Shown: positions 8,765 through 18,775 of the stretch, piece by piece
Numbering within the stretch: the first letter of the stretch is position 1
How the letters are laid out: every line of letters starts with the position of its first letter
Assembly: GCA_015232705.1 (NCBI GenBank)
Contig: JADFZD010000002.1
Location: forward strand, 1 to 41,377
Direction: 5' to 3'
DNA from: Magnetococcales bacterium
Lineage (GTDB): Bacteria > Pseudomonadota > Magnetococcia > Magnetococcales > Magnetaquicoccaceae
Length of the DNA: 41,377 nt
Program-made: the position numbers and the translations under genes
The notes under the pieces: generated by a model
Told to the model about the DNA's origin: nothing
What the model saw: only the letters and a program-made list of their open reading frames with translations
The model's database searches: none

Positions 8765-9747
8765 GTTACCCGCAATGCCTGATCTGCCACAAAACCGTGG
8801 GATGGACGGGTCTGGTCGTCAACATCGGCCTGTCGTTGCTGAAGCTGTTCGTCGGTTTCATCTCCGGTTCGCAGGCGCTGATGATCGATGCGCTCTATTC
8901 GGCCAAGGATGTCTTGACCTCATTCATCATTCTTCTCGGGCTGAAATATTCCAAAAAACCGATCGATGAAGAGCATCAATTCGGTCATGGCAAGGCGGAG
9001 TTCCTGTTTTCACTGATTGTAGGTCTGTCGATGATCATCATCACCGGGATGTTCATCTATTTTGAGGCCGACAAGCTCTTCTCCGGTGCCGGGATGACCC
9101 ACAAGGCCCCGCACATGATCGCGCTCTGGACCGCGCTGTTCGTGGTCGGTGCCAACATCTACATGTGGTATTACACCCGCTGCGTGGCCCAGCAGGTCAA
9201 CAGTCCGATTGTGGCCATACTCTCGGAACATCAGAAATCGGATGCCATCTCGTCCATGGCCGTGGCTTTGGGCATCATCGGCTCGCACTATCTGAACATG
9301 CCCTGGTTGGATACGCTTGTGGCCGTCGGCGAGTGTCTGGATCTGTTCCATCTGGGCGTCAAGATCTCCTGGGAAGCGTTGCAGGGATTGATGGATGTCG
9401 CCGCACCTCAGGAGACCATTCAGAGGGTGCAGGAGCTGACGAAATCCGTCGCCGGCGTAAAGAGTGTGGAGAGTGTGATGACCCGCCGGGTTGGCCAGGA
9501 TATCTGGGTCACGCTGGTGGTTGGCATCGATCCCGAGTTGACAATCGAGCGCGGCAAGGAGATCAGTCTCTGGGTTGAGGAGCGGCTGGTGAATGCCATT
9601 CCGCATCTCGGCGAGGTGAGTGTCCATTTCAAATCGGCCAGCGGCACTCTTCCGGAGTTGCAGCAGATGGAGGATGAATTTGCCGAAATGCGCCACAAAT
9701 TCGCCAAACGAGTCGAAACAGAAGCGCCCGACCTTGGGGTGGTGTGA
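8761..9747 (+). CDS. mamM: MamM, cation diffusion facilitator family
   Basis: 328 aa; CDF motifs LMIDALYSAKDVLTS, HQFGHGKAEF, HQKSDAISS; between mamL and mamN. Confidence 0.93.
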   Translation: MSYPQCLICHKTVGWTGLVVNIGLSLLKLFVGFISGSQALMIDALYSAKDVLTSFIILLGLKYSKKPIDEEHQFGHGKAEFLFSLIVGLSMIIITGMFIYFEADKLFSGAGMTHKAPHMIALWTALFVVGANIYMWYYTRCVAQQVNSPIVAILSEHQKSDAISSMAVALGIIGSHYLNMPWLDTLVAVGECLDLFHLGVKISWEALQGLMDVAAPQETIQRVQELTKSVAGVKSVESVMTRRVGQDIWVTLVVGIDPELTIERGKEISLWVEERLVNAIPHLGEVSVHFKSASGTLPELQQMEDEFAEMRHKFAKRVETEAPDLGVV

Positions 9748-9750
9748 TTC

Positions 9751-11091
9751 ATGGAGAGTTTCCGGATCGTTCTGATGCTTTCTCTGTTTGTGGCGATCTT
9801 CATCCTGGTGCAGACCGACCGGGTGGAGCGTGGTCAAGCCATGCTTGGCGGAGCGATTCTTTTTCTTGTGCTTGGATGGATATTTGATTTCTATATTTTT
9901 CAGGAGGCGTTCCAGGCCATCTATTTTGACAGCCTGGCCCTGTTGTTCGGCATGTCGTTGATCTCAAACGTGCTTTATCGGTCCGGCATCTTTCATGACC
10001 TGGCTTTCAAGGCCGTGCGTTTTTCACAGGGGAACCGGCTGCTGATTCTGACCCTGTTGATCCTCTCCACCTATGCGTCTTCGCTATGTTTCAACAATCT
10101 GTCGGTCATGATGATCGTTTTGCCTTTGACACTGGTGATCTGCCAGTCGCTTGTCATGCCTGCGGCCCCCTTGGTAGCCGCGGAGTTGATCGCTTCCAAT
10201 CTCGGAGGTGCCTCCACGCTGGTGGGTGATTTCCCCAACATGATCATCGGGTCGGTCGCGCGGCTTCATTTCGATGATTTCATTGGCGGCATGATGGTGC
10301 CGTGTCTGGTGCTTCTGGCCGCGCTGCTGCTTCAGTTCCAACGGTATGCCACCGCGAACGCCGCCTCCAAGCGTTTGGATCTGGAGGCCATTCATCAGGC
10401 TTTGGCCAAACTCTCCCCGCAGCACGCCTCTGCCGGACGGATCTTTGTGGATCCCTATCTCTTCAAAGTGGGCGGATGGGCCTTTACCCTCTCCCTGCTG
10501 GGATTTTTCTTGGCCAAGCCGCTCGGCATCCTGCCTGCCATGATCTCGGTGCTGGCCGGTGTTGCCATGCTGTTGTGGGGCAGGATTCCAAAGGAGTCTC
10601 TTTTTGCCGCAATGAGCGGCGGGGATCTGTTGTTCTTTCTCGGGCTGTTCGTCATGGTCGGCGGGTTGCAGGCCGCCGGGGCTTTGGAGCTGTTCCGCGC
10701 GCTCATCGTGACGCTGGGCGGCAGCCAGAGCACGACCACGCTGGTGGTTCTGATGTGGCTGGCCGGTATCGTGACGCCGCTTTTCAATGCCGGGCCCACG
10801 ACAGCCTTGTTGATCCCGGTGGTCCAGGAGATGAGTCGCGACTTTTCGGGAGACGCCATCTGGTGGGCGCTCTCCCTGGGGGTCTTGGCCGGTTCGTCGG
10901 CCACCCTGTCCGGAGCCACGGCAGGACCGGTCGTGGCCAGTACCATGGCCAGGTATGCCCGGGAACATCCGCGTGATCGGGCCATGGCTGGCGATGTCTT
11001 GGATTTTCAGGGCTATCTGCACTGGGGGGTTCCGATCGCCCTGCTGTTTTTGATGATCTCCACGCTCTATATCACGCTCGTGGCCGCGTGA
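9751..11091 (+). CDS. mamN: MamN, ArsB/NhaD/CitMHS-like ion transporter
   Basis: 446 aa polytopic; LLFGMSLISNVLYRSGIF, NNLSVMMIVLP, NAGPTTALLIPV; position between mamM and mamO. Confidence 0.9.
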   Translation: MESFRIVLMLSLFVAIFILVQTDRVERGQAMLGGAILFLVLGWIFDFYIFQEAFQAIYFDSLALLFGMSLISNVLYRSGIFHDLAFKAVRFSQGNRLLILTLLILSTYASSLCFNNLSVMMIVLPLTLVICQSLVMPAAPLVAAELIASNLGGASTLVGDFPNMIIGSVARLHFDDFIGGMMVPCLVLLAALLLQFQRYATANAASKRLDLEAIHQALAKLSPQHASAGRIFVDPYLFKVGGWAFTLSLLGFFLAKPLGILPAMISVLAGVAMLLWGRIPKESLFAAMSGGDLLFFLGLFVMVGGLQAAGALELFRALIVTLGGSQSTTTLVVLMWLAGIVTPLFNAGPTTALLIPVVQEMSRDFSGDAIWWALSLGVLAGSSATLSGATAGPVVASTMARYAREHPRDRAMAGDVLDFQGYLHWGVPIALLFLMISTLYITLVAA

Positions 11092-11124
11092 TGGGGCCGA
11101 TGGGTCGGATGTGATTTCAAGGTT

Positions 11125-13104
11125 TTGATTTTTCAGGACACCGCGATGAGAGTGTACAGGCATCTGCCCCATATTCCGCCGTTCTGCCGTCAGGCGTGGA
11201 GAGTCCCCGCCATTGTGCTGATCCTACTGTTCATCGGCACGTTCGCCTGGGGGATTCATCTGGTGCGGGATCATGCGGACCAGTTGGGATTGGGCATGCT
11301 GAACATGACGCCAGCGGCAACCGCCGATGTCAATGCCCAGGGGGTGGCACTGACGCAACCCGTGGCACAGACCATCAATCCCATCCGCGTGGCCATGGTG
11401 AACATTGCCGGCATTCGCAAGGCGGTCAATGGTCAAGAGGGCAATTATGTCAGCACCGGCTCCGGGGTGATCATCAATCCCAAAGGCTATGTGGTCACGG
11501 CGCAGCATCTGTTGCAGGATCTGGCGGAGATTCAGGTCCGGGTACAGACCCCGTTCGGCCCGCGGCAGTATCCGGCCAAAATCGTCAAGGTGCTGCCCCA
11601 GCATGATCTGGCGCTGATCAAGATCGTCTCCCAGGATATTTTCCCCTATCTGGCGCTCGAACAGACCCCGGTGTTGCAGGTGGGCGATTCGGTGCAGGCG
11701 TGGGGGGATCCTTTGGGTACCGAGCCGATCCAGCGGGTCGGCACCTTGGCCAAGATGGATCTGACCGAACCGGTGCAGATCAAGGGCACCCCTTTGACCC
11801 ACCTGATGCTGACCGATGCGGTGTTCAACTGGGCGCAGAACGGTGGTCCTCTGGTGAACAGCAGCGGCTATCTGGTTGGGATCAATCTGGCGGTTGAGGA
11901 TGGTTCGGGTCGGATTTTCGGCTATGCGATTCCGACGACGGTACTCGTGACCCACTTCCAGGAGGTGGTCACCTTTGTCCACAAGAGTTCGCCTGTCTCT
12001 GCCGCGAATCCGATTGGCGAACCCCTCTTTTCTGCCCCGCAACCCGCGGCCTCAACGCCTCAGGCACGGACGCCGCGCACTGCGGACCTCTGGTGGCAAA
12101 AGGTGCAGGGTCTGCTGGGCATCGACCTCGGCAAGCATGTGGCCTTGACCCCGCCGACCGATTCGGTCGGCGCGGTGCGTGATCCGGTGCACAAGACCGG
12201 ATGGTTGATCCTTGGCTATACGCCTGGGAATTTCCTGGGTTTGCTGCTGCTCGGATTTGTCTCCGGGATCAGCGGCGGCATGATGACCATGGGTGGCGGC
12301 ATCATCAAGGTGACCGGTTTGATGTGGTTTTTTGGCTATGGACTGCTGCTGGTGCGTCCGGTGGCCTACCTGACCAACATCTTCATGTACGGCGCTGCCA
12401 TGCTGCGCTATCAGCGCCAGGGGCTTTTGAAATTCGACCAGTGCCGCCCGCTGATCCCCTGGGCCATGGCTGGCATGGTGCTCGGTTATTTCATCGGCAA
12501 TGTCATGAGCAAGACAGCCATTCAGTGGTTGTTGGGGGGCTTTGCCCTGCTGCTCGGCATCAAGATGCTCGTCGAGATCACCGAATACCGGGTGAGCAGC
12601 GATCAGAAACGGCGCTCCATGGATGAGGATCTCTCGCCTTCCGGAAAGGATCCAGCATGGCTGATCTGGTTGCAGCGCTATTTCGGCAACCGGATCGAGG
12701 ATGATCTGCCTCCCCCAGAATGGCGGAACGCCAAGGCTCGACATGGCATGCTGGGCCTGCCGATGGGCATCATCAGCGGTATTCTCGGCATTACCGGCGG
12801 AGTGATCGAGGTGCCCCTGCAACGTTACATCGCGCGCATGCCCCTGCGTACCGCCATTGCCAACAGTGCCACGCTGGTCTTTTTCGCCTCGATCGTCGGC
12901 TCCATGGTGGCCTTGTGGCATGGGGTGAACACCGGCTCGTTCGAGGTGCACACCCCGGTGATCATGGCCTTGATCCTGACGCCGGGGGCCTTTGTGGGTG
13001 GCATGGTCGGAGCGTGGTTGACCTCGGTCATCCCCTTGAACGTTTTGCGCTGGATCTACGCGGTGCTCATGTTCATCATTGCGATAAGGATGTTTATGTC
13101 ATGA
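11125..13104 (+). CDS. mamO: MamO, trypsin-like domain fused to TauE/SafE-like membrane domain
   Basis: 659 aa; [15 protein letters not shown] and [14 protein letters not shown] in protease-like part; [19 protein letters not shown] and [17 protein letters not shown] TauE-like motifs. Confidence 0.92.
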   Translation: MIFQDTAMRVYRHLPHIPPFCRQAWRVPAIVLILLFIGTFAWGIHLVRDHADQLGLGMLNMTPAATADVNAQGVALTQPVAQTINPIRVAMVNIAGIRKAVNGQEGNYVSTGSGVIINPKGYVVTAQHLLQDLAEIQVRVQTPFGPRQYPAKIVKVLPQHDLALIKIVSQDIFPYLALEQTPVLQVGDSVQAWGDPLGTEPIQRVGTLAKMDLTEPVQIKGTPLTHLMLTDAVFNWAQNGGPLVNSSGYLVGINLAVEDGSGRIFGYAIPTTVLVTHFQEVVTFVHKSSPVSAANPIGEPLFSAPQPAASTPQARTPRTADLWWQKVQGLLGIDLGKHVALTPPTDSVGAVRDPVHKTGWLILGYTPGNFLGLLLLGFVSGISGGMMTMGGGIIKVTGLMWFFGYGLLLVRPVAYLTNIFMYGAAMLRYQRQGLLKFDQCRPLIPWAMAGMVLGYFIGNVMSKTAIQWLLGGFALLLGIKMLVEITEYRVSSDQKRRSMDEDLSPSGKDPAWLIWLQRYFGNRIEDDLPPPEWRNAKARHGMLGLPMGIISGILGITGGVIEVPLQRYIARMPLRTAIANSATLVFFASIVGSMVALWHGVNTGSFEVHTPVIMALILTPGAFVGGMVGAWLTSVIPLNVLRWIYAVLMFIIAIRMFMS

Positions 13105-13964
13105 AGCTGAAGCTGGATGCAGCCTCGCTGGTCACGATCTGTTTCATCCTGGTTATCGGACTGGTGATTTTCGCGCTTCTGGCCGATCCCAATGCCAAAG
13201 GAAAGCCGAATGCGACGGTGGAGGTGGCGGTAGTCGGAACGCCCGGCGGACGCATGGCCGCTGTGGCACCCGTGGCACCCGTCACACCCGTGGCGCGCAC
13301 GACGCAACCGACGACTCCGGCGATGAATCCGCTCCCCGTTACGCCTGCGCCCCTGGTGGCGCCCATGACACCGCCAGCTGCGACGGTCATCGGCAAAGGA
13401 GGCGTGGATACGGGACTCAAGCCCTTTATGAATCCCAAGGCCAAGCTTTCGGAGGGGCATTGGAAGGGGTTGGAGGCTCTGCCCCTGTCGATTGAATTGA
13501 AGAAAAAACTGAAACTCCCCATGGAGTTGGAAGGGTTGCTGATCGATGAGGTGACCCTGAACGCCGCCGAGGCTGGACTGCTGGCCGGTGATGTGCTGGT
13601 GGCCGTGAACGGCAAGCCGGTGCGTACCCTGGAGGATCTGGTCACGGAGAGTCGGCGGGTGCAGATGGCCAAATCGGCCTCGATGCTGATCTATCGCAAG
13701 GGGAAGATGCAGCAGTTCATGCTGGTTGCCAAGAACAATCTGGGCTTTGCCCAGGTGGAGACCGCGCCGATGATCCTGCCCGGCGAGATCATGCCGCATC
13801 CCTATCGAGGTCCGTGCACCCAGTGTCACGCCATCGGCACGACGGGACACATTGTCCCGGATCCGGATGGCATCATACTGCCGCCGCCGCCCATCCGGGC
13901 GAACGCGGTCGCCCCCCACAAGGATCGGGGGCCTTGTCAGGCTTGTCACACCATCATCCGTTGA
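13101..13964 (+). CDS. mamP: MamP, PDZ plus double magnetochrome c-type cytochrome
   Basis: 287 aa from ATG 13101; PDZ-like segment, two haem motifs CTQCH (13815-13829) and CQACH (13935-13949). Confidence 0.92.
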   Translation: MKLKLDAASLVTICFILVIGLVIFALLADPNAKGKPNATVEVAVVGTPGGRMAAVAPVAPVTPVARTTQPTTPAMNPLPVTPAPLVAPMTPPAATVIGKGGVDTGLKPFMNPKAKLSEGHWKGLEALPLSIELKKKLKLPMELEGLLIDEVTLNAAEAGLLAGDVLVAVNGKPVRTLEDLVTESRRVQMAKSASMLIYRKGKMQQFMLVAKNNLGFAQVETAPMILPGEIMPHPYRGPCTQCHAIGTTGHIVPDPDGIILPPPPIRANAVAPHKDRGPCQACHTIIR

Positions 13965-13983
13965 ACTAAAGGATTTGACCTCC

Positions 13984-14646
13984 ATGAGCAATACGCGTTC
14001 CCCTGTCAATATGTTGGATGAGATCAAACTGCTCTCGTATACCTCTCTGGGGGTCGTGCAACGCATGGCCGTCAGCGCGATCGAGGCCTTCAATCGCACC
14101 TTTACGGTGGATGACGAGATGCGCGCCCGGTTTTATCGGGAGCGCGGTGTCGAGCACACCAAACACGGGCGCTATTGGCAGGCCTTGCCCCTTTTGGAGC
14201 AGGTGATCCGGCAGGTGCCCAAGGATCAGGAGGCTTTGTTTCATTTGGGGTACTGCTACTTGAAGACCGAGCAGACCCGTGAAGGAATCCTGATGTTGGA
14301 GAAGGCGCGCGAACTGGATCCAGCCAGCTCGCGGGTGAATTCGATTCTCGGCATGGCCTACATACAGGCCAAGGAGTACAAAAAGGCTGTGGAGGTGTTG
14401 CAGGCCGGGCTCGCCAAGACGCCGAACAATTTCAACATGCACTACCGTCTCGGATTGGCCCTGGATCATCTGGGCGAATACGATGGTGCCATCGAGGCTT
14501 TCCAGAGTGCCCTGGCCATTCGTCCCAACGAGATGAAGGTGTATCAATCGATCGGTTTCGTGTTGGATCAGCAGGGCAAGCATGACGAGGCCGTGGTCTT
14601 TTTCAAGAAGACCTCGGAGATCAAAGAGGGGATTCAGGACGGTTGA
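13984..14646 (+). CDS. mamA: MamA, TPR protein
   Basis: 220 aa from ATG 13984; successive TPR units (GRYWQALPLLEQVIRQVPKDQEALFHLGYCYLKT...). Confidence 0.9.
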   Translation: MSNTRSPVNMLDEIKLLSYTSLGVVQRMAVSAIEAFNRTFTVDDEMRARFYRERGVEHTKHGRYWQALPLLEQVIRQVPKDQEALFHLGYCYLKTEQTREGILMLEKARELDPASSRVNSILGMAYIQAKEYKKAVEVLQAGLAKTPNNFNMHYRLGLALDHLGEYDGAIEAFQSALAIRPNEMKVYQSIGFVLDQQGKHDEAVVFFKKTSEIKEGIQDG

Positions 14647-14733
14647 TCAAACGCTGTGCTCTTTTTTCATGAAGATCACGGATGGCAAGTGAGCAATTCA
14701 GGACGGTTGAACAACGGTTGGGTGTGACTTTTC

Positions 14734-15747
14734 ATGGCGGACAAACGCGAACCGATGGACGAGATGGATGACCTCGGTCTGGAGATGACCAGCAGCGAGC
14801 GCATGCAGCGCATGCGCAAGCTGATGCGTCAACTCTACCAGGAGGAAGAGGTCACGCCGGTCGTCGAACTGCCACCGATCCGATCCAAGTCATTGGTGTT
14901 GGGTTTCAGCATCGGTGCGATTCTCTTTTTGGTGGTGACAACCTTTTATAACTTCAACCGGTTTGTCGCCGCCGAAGAGCAGGTATTGTCGGCGCGCGGG
15001 CACATCCACGATGCCCTGCAACGGCGCTCCAATCTGTTTGGCAATCTGGTCAATCTGACCTTGAACCACGCCATGCTGGAACAGGAGGTGTTCCGTTATG
15101 TTTCGGACGGTCGCCTGGGGATGATGGGCAAGGGGAGTTCGGGCACGGGTTCGGCAACAAACTCGGGCAATGGCAAGGTCAATGACAAGGTCAATGACAA
15201 AGTCAATGACCTTGTCATTGGCCAGGGCGATGCCCAGAACACTCATCCGGCCACGCCTGGGGTGTCGCTCCCGTCCGGGTCAACGGCGGCTGAGGCGATT
15301 GCGCGACTGTTCGGTTTGGTGGAGCAGTATCCGGACATCAAGACCTCGACCACCTATCAGCAGTTGATGGACAAACTGGTGGATATCGAGAATCTCATCA
15401 GTCAACGTCGTGATGAGTACAACACCGATGTCAAGTCCTACAACACCCTGATCACCACCTTTCCCTGGTCGATCATGGCGAAAATCATGGGGTTCCAGAG
15501 ATATGCCTACTTCAGCGCCACGCCTGGTCCGGACAACATGGACATGGATCTGGATTCCAGGAAGTTCATGCGCCTGATTCCGGAGGGCGAGTTGAACACG
15601 TCGCATGGCAAAGAGCATCCGAAGGCTGCGACTTCGCATGCTCCTGAGGCCGTGTCGCCTCCACCCAAGTTCGATCCGGATGCCGCGGCAATCGGACCCC
15701 GGCCCGACACGGGCAAAGCAGCGCCAGGACAAGATCCGGCGCGGTAG
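14734..15747 (+). CDS. mamQ: MamQ, LemA-like magnetosome protein
   Basis: 337 aa; N-terminal TM, LemA-like helical segment (RRDEYNTDVKSYNTLITTFPWSIMAKIMGFQRYAYF); between mamA and mamB. Confidence 0.9.
   Translation: MADKREPMDEMDDLGLEMTSSERMQRMRKLMRQLYQEEEVTPVVELPPIRSKSLVLGFSIGAILFLVVTTFYNFNRFVAAEEQVLSARGHIHDALQRRSNLFGNLVNLTLNHAMLEQEVFRYVSDGRLGMMGKGSSGTGSATNSGNGKVNDKVNDKVNDLVIGQGDAQNTHPATPGVSLPSGSTAAEAIARLFGLVEQYPDIKTSTTYQQLMDKLVDIENLISQRRDEYNTDVKSYNTLITTFPWSIMAKIMGFQRYAYFSATPGPDNMDMDLDSRKFMRLIPEGELNTSHGKEHPKAATSHAPEAVSPPPKFDPDAAAIGPRPDTGKAAPGQDPAR
15180..15220. repeat. Inverted repeat, 19-bp arms with one mismatch and 3-nt loop, inside mamQ
   Basis: CAATGACAAGGTCAATGAC (15180-15198) / GTCAATGACCTTGTCATTG (15202-15220); contains direct repeats encoding VNDKVNDKVND. 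Confidence 0.85.
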
Positions 15748-15804
15748 TCTGGTGATGACGATGGATGAATGTGACCCTTTTACCGATCCAAGGCAAACGC
15801 GCCC

Positions 15805-16692
15805 ATGAAGTATCCGCACTGTATACACTGCCGTGATCATGTGACCTGGTATTCGATCTGGTTCAACGTCTTCATGGTCACCTACAAGATCATCATGTCG
15901 CTGGTGACCAACTGCGCGGCGTTGATGGCGGACGCCTTCCACTCCATGGCCGACCTTTTGGCCAGCGTCTTCACGCTGTTCAGCCTGCGCCTCTCCGACC
16001 GTCCGGCAGACGACAAGTTCGCCTACGGCTATGGAAAGATCCAGCACATCTCGTCTGGCATCGTCGGCTTGATTCTGGTGATCGGTTCGATCTTCATCAT
16101 GGTGGATGCGCTGTTGAGCATCATCAACAACACCTTTGCCACCCCGGATCGCATGTCCCTGGTTGCGGCGGTGGTCTCGACGATCGGCAATGAGCTGATG
16201 TTTCAATATCAACGCTGCGTGGCGGTCGAGAACAACAGCCCGGCGATCATGGCCAATGCCTGGGACAACCGCTCCGATGCCTTCTCCTCGGTGGGCATGG
16301 TGGTGGGGCTGTTCTTTGCCACGGTGCTGGATTTTCCGGTGGCCGATCCTCTGGCCGCGATCATCCTGTCGATTCTGGTGATCAAGATCGGCATCGAGTT
16401 GATCATCGAGGCGGTGGATAACCTGATGGACGCCTCGCCGGATGTCGAGGAACTGGAGGGGATCTACAAGATCATTCGCGCCTTTCCGCGCATTGAGGGG
16501 ATCAACTATCTGCGTGCGCGGAGTCTGGGCGAATCGCTCTACATCGAGGCCGATCTGCGGGTGGACAAGGATTTGAAGGTGTTCGAGGGTGATCTGATTC
16601 TGGCGGCGTTGACCGATAAGTTGCGACTCAATGTGGAGAATGTCGGCAGCATGCAGTTCTATCTGACCCCGGATGTCCGGGACGCGGCTTGA
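15805..16692 (+). CDS. mamB: MamB, cation diffusion facilitator family
   Basis: 295 aa; LMADAFHSMADLLASV, FAYGYGKIQH, NRSDAFSSVGMV CDF motifs; N-terminal CXXC (CIHC). Confidence 0.93.
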   Translation: MKYPHCIHCRDHVTWYSIWFNVFMVTYKIIMSLVTNCAALMADAFHSMADLLASVFTLFSLRLSDRPADDKFAYGYGKIQHISSGIVGLILVIGSIFIMVDALLSIINNTFATPDRMSLVAAVVSTIGNELMFQYQRCVAVENNSPAIMANAWDNRSDAFSSVGMVVGLFFATVLDFPVADPLAAIILSILVIKIGIELIIEAVDNLMDASPDVEELEGIYKIIRAFPRIEGINYLRARSLGESLYIEADLRVDKDLKVFEGDLILAALTDKLRLNVENVGSMQFYLTPDVRDAA

Positions 16693-16705
16693 CAGGGGGG
16701 AGCGG

Positions 16706-17275
16706 ATGAGACGTTCCATGGGGTTGGCGGAGTGGATTATGGTTGCGGGCGTCGTGGTGGTGCTGCTCATTGTGGTGGCCGCGCTGTTGCCGGAGCGTCT
16801 CTGGGAGCGCAAGGCAGCCGCGCAACCACTGGTGATGGGTCAGGCGGGAACCAATGCCATGTTTCGTCCGGGTGATCAGCAGGCGTTGCGCATGATCCCG
16901 GTGGCCGCACCCCGCACCCCGCCGGATGGCGGGGGTGGCGTCGCCGGTCTTGTGCAGTTGCAACAGGCCCCCACCGTCACCTTCAGCGGCAAGGTGCAGC
17001 AGGTTTCGGAGCAGCCGCAGAGCGACGGGCAGTTGCATCTGTGGCTGACCGCCACCAATGGCGCGGAGTCGCGAATTTCCGTGGGGCCGGGCTGGTTTTT
17101 GAAGTATCTCGGCTGCCCTCTGGCGCACGATGTGGTGGTGGATGGCGCCGGATTCTCCTATGAGAAAGTGGGCGTGACTCCTCTGATCTATGCCAAGCGG
17201 ATCCGCATCAACGGCAAGGTCTGTCAGTTGCGTAATGACGAGGGGTTTGCCCTCTGGTCCAACAAGCTGCGGTAG
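16706..17275 (+). CDS. mamS: MamS, magnetosome protein
   Basis: 189 aa; N-terminal TM plus domain FSGKVQQV...ISVGPGWFLKYLGCPL...RIRINGKVCQLRNDEGFALW; homologous segment in the MamX ORF at 29755. Confidence 0.87.
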   Translation: MRRSMGLAEWIMVAGVVVVLLIVVAALLPERLWERKAAAQPLVMGQAGTNAMFRPGDQQALRMIPVAAPRTPPDGGGGVAGLVQLQQAPTVTFSGKVQQVSEQPQSDGQLHLWLTATNGAESRISVGPGWFLKYLGCPLAHDVVVDGAGFSYEKVGVTPLIYAKRIRINGKVCQLRNDEGFALWSNKLR

Positions 17276-17282
17276 CAAGGCG

Positions 17283-17795
17283 ATGATGAGCGGTTTGCCC
17301 TTCAACTCACCCGGCATCAAGGCGGCCATGGCGGTCATTGCGCTGATCGTTGTGGTCGGCCTGGGCCTGTGGGGTCTGGGTGGCTGGGGACGGATTGCCA
17401 ACACCCTGACGGGCGAGGCGACCGGACAGGTGCAGGGCGAGGTGTTCGGTTCGATCCCCAAGCCGACGCAACCCTCCCTGCAGGAACCGGTGATGGCATT
17501 GGTGAAACCGCCCTCCGGTTCGTTGCAGCGCATGCTGGTCAAGCGCATCCCGACCATCGCCCCCGGGGCGAGCATGCCGCATCCCAGCTGGGGCCCCTGC
17601 ACCAACTGCCATCTGATCCGTGGTGGCGCGCCGCCGGGCAGTCAGCCGGCCACGCCGGTGGCCAAGGTGTGGGAGCAGGTGTCGGCCTACTACAAGGTGG
17701 GACCGCCGATCATGCCGAATTCGACCCGTCCGCATCCGCCATCGGGTCGCTGCATCAAATGTCACGATATTTTGGTGTACGTACAAACCAGATAA
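17283..17795 (+). CDS. mamT: MamT, double magnetochrome c-type cytochrome
   Basis: 170 aa; N-terminal TM, CTNCH (17598-17612) and CIKCH (17751-17765). Confidence 0.9.
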   Translation: MMSGLPFNSPGIKAAMAVIALIVVVGLGLWGLGGWGRIANTLTGEATGQVQGEVFGSIPKPTQPSLQEPVMALVKPPSGSLQRMLVKRIPTIAPGASMPHPSWGPCTNCHLIRGGAPPGSQPATPVAKVWEQVSAYYKVGPPIMPNSTRPHPPSGRCIKCHDILVYVQTR

Positions 17796-17815
17796 CGCCT
17801 TGAGGAGCGATCGTT

Positions 17816-18721
17816 ATGGCTCAGAAAGATGTTTCCGACGATGCCGGTCTGCAAAATCGCATCACCCTGTTGGAAGATCTGTTGAAAAAGGTGGTGGAGG
17901 TGCATCTTTCCACGGCGGTGCATGTCAAGAGCCTGGATGAGAAGCTCAATCGTATCGAGATCTCTGCAGACACCATCACCGGTTTCATGCGACGCATGGA
18001 GGGGGTGTCCGACGGTGCGGTTCCGGCGGATGGCCGGATTGCCGCCGAGGTGCAGCAGGGCGTTGGTGAGGTGCTCAAGGAGGTGGCCGAACTCAAGGCC
18101 TCCTTGCAGCATTTGTTGGAAAGGACTGATCAGGCGCATCTGACGGCCTCTGCCCCGGTGGTGGAGAGGCTCGACGTTTTGTCCCAGGTGCCGGAGATGT
18201 TCGACAAATTCCAAAATCAGCAGAGCACCATCCTGCAAACGCTGGAAAAACGCATCGATCCGCGTCTGATGATCTATTTGAAGCCTTTGATCGAGATGCT
18301 GGAAGAGGAAGGGCGTCAGGCCGAGGAGATGAAGAACAACGCCTTGAAGGAGTTGAACGAGCTTTTGACCGGTCAGCGGACCGGCTCGGATCGGGAGATC
18401 TCCGAGATGTTGCAGCATGTGAGCACGGAGATGGAGAAGTGCCAGGCCGCCTTCGAGCGCACCCAGCAGGCGTTGCAGATCGTGGTGACGCCGTTCCAGA
18501 ACGTGGGGCGTCTGTTCCGCAACAATCTGGAGATCATCGTGCAGGCGCATGACCTGATGGCGCAACTGCATGAAGACTTCCCCAACTTCCTGGAAGAGAT
18601 GCGCCGCATGCAGCTCTCGCATGCCCAGCAGATGGATCGTCTGCGTCAGGAGGAGCTGATGAAGCATATGGCGTATCACGAGCAGCTCAAAATGTTGGGG
18701 ATTGCCACACCGCAGGGATAG
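17816..18721 (+). CDS. Uncharacterised soluble coiled-coil protein downstream of mamT
   Basis: 301 aa, helical Glu/Leu/Gln-rich composition, no recognised domain; 20 bp after mamT. Confidence 0.75.
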   Translation: MAQKDVSDDAGLQNRITLLEDLLKKVVEVHLSTAVHVKSLDEKLNRIEISADTITGFMRRMEGVSDGAVPADGRIAAEVQQGVGEVLKEVAELKASLQHLLERTDQAHLTASAPVVERLDVLSQVPEMFDKFQNQQSTILQTLEKRIDPRLMIYLKPLIEMLEEEGRQAEEMKNNALKELNELLTGQRTGSDREISEMLQHVSTEMEKCQAAFERTQQALQIVVTPFQNVGRLFRNNLEIIVQAHDLMAQLHEDFPNFLEEMRRMQLSHAQQMDRLRQEELMKHMAYHEQLKMLGIATPQG

Positions 18722-18775
18722 TTCGGTTGCGCTGGCGACTCGTGGACGTCATGAGATCAAGCGTGGGAGGCGGAT

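Noticed and set aside
8761-8800. CXXCH motif (CLICH) at the MamM N-terminus as possible haem site
   Set aside because: It aligns with the conserved N-terminal CXXC of MamM/MamB (CIHC in MamB) and lies on the predicted cytoplasmic side, so c-type haem attachment is unlikely.
15280-16812. 510-aa minus-strand ORF opposite mamB
   Set aside because: His/Arg/Asp-rich shadow of the MamB coding frame; no homology features.
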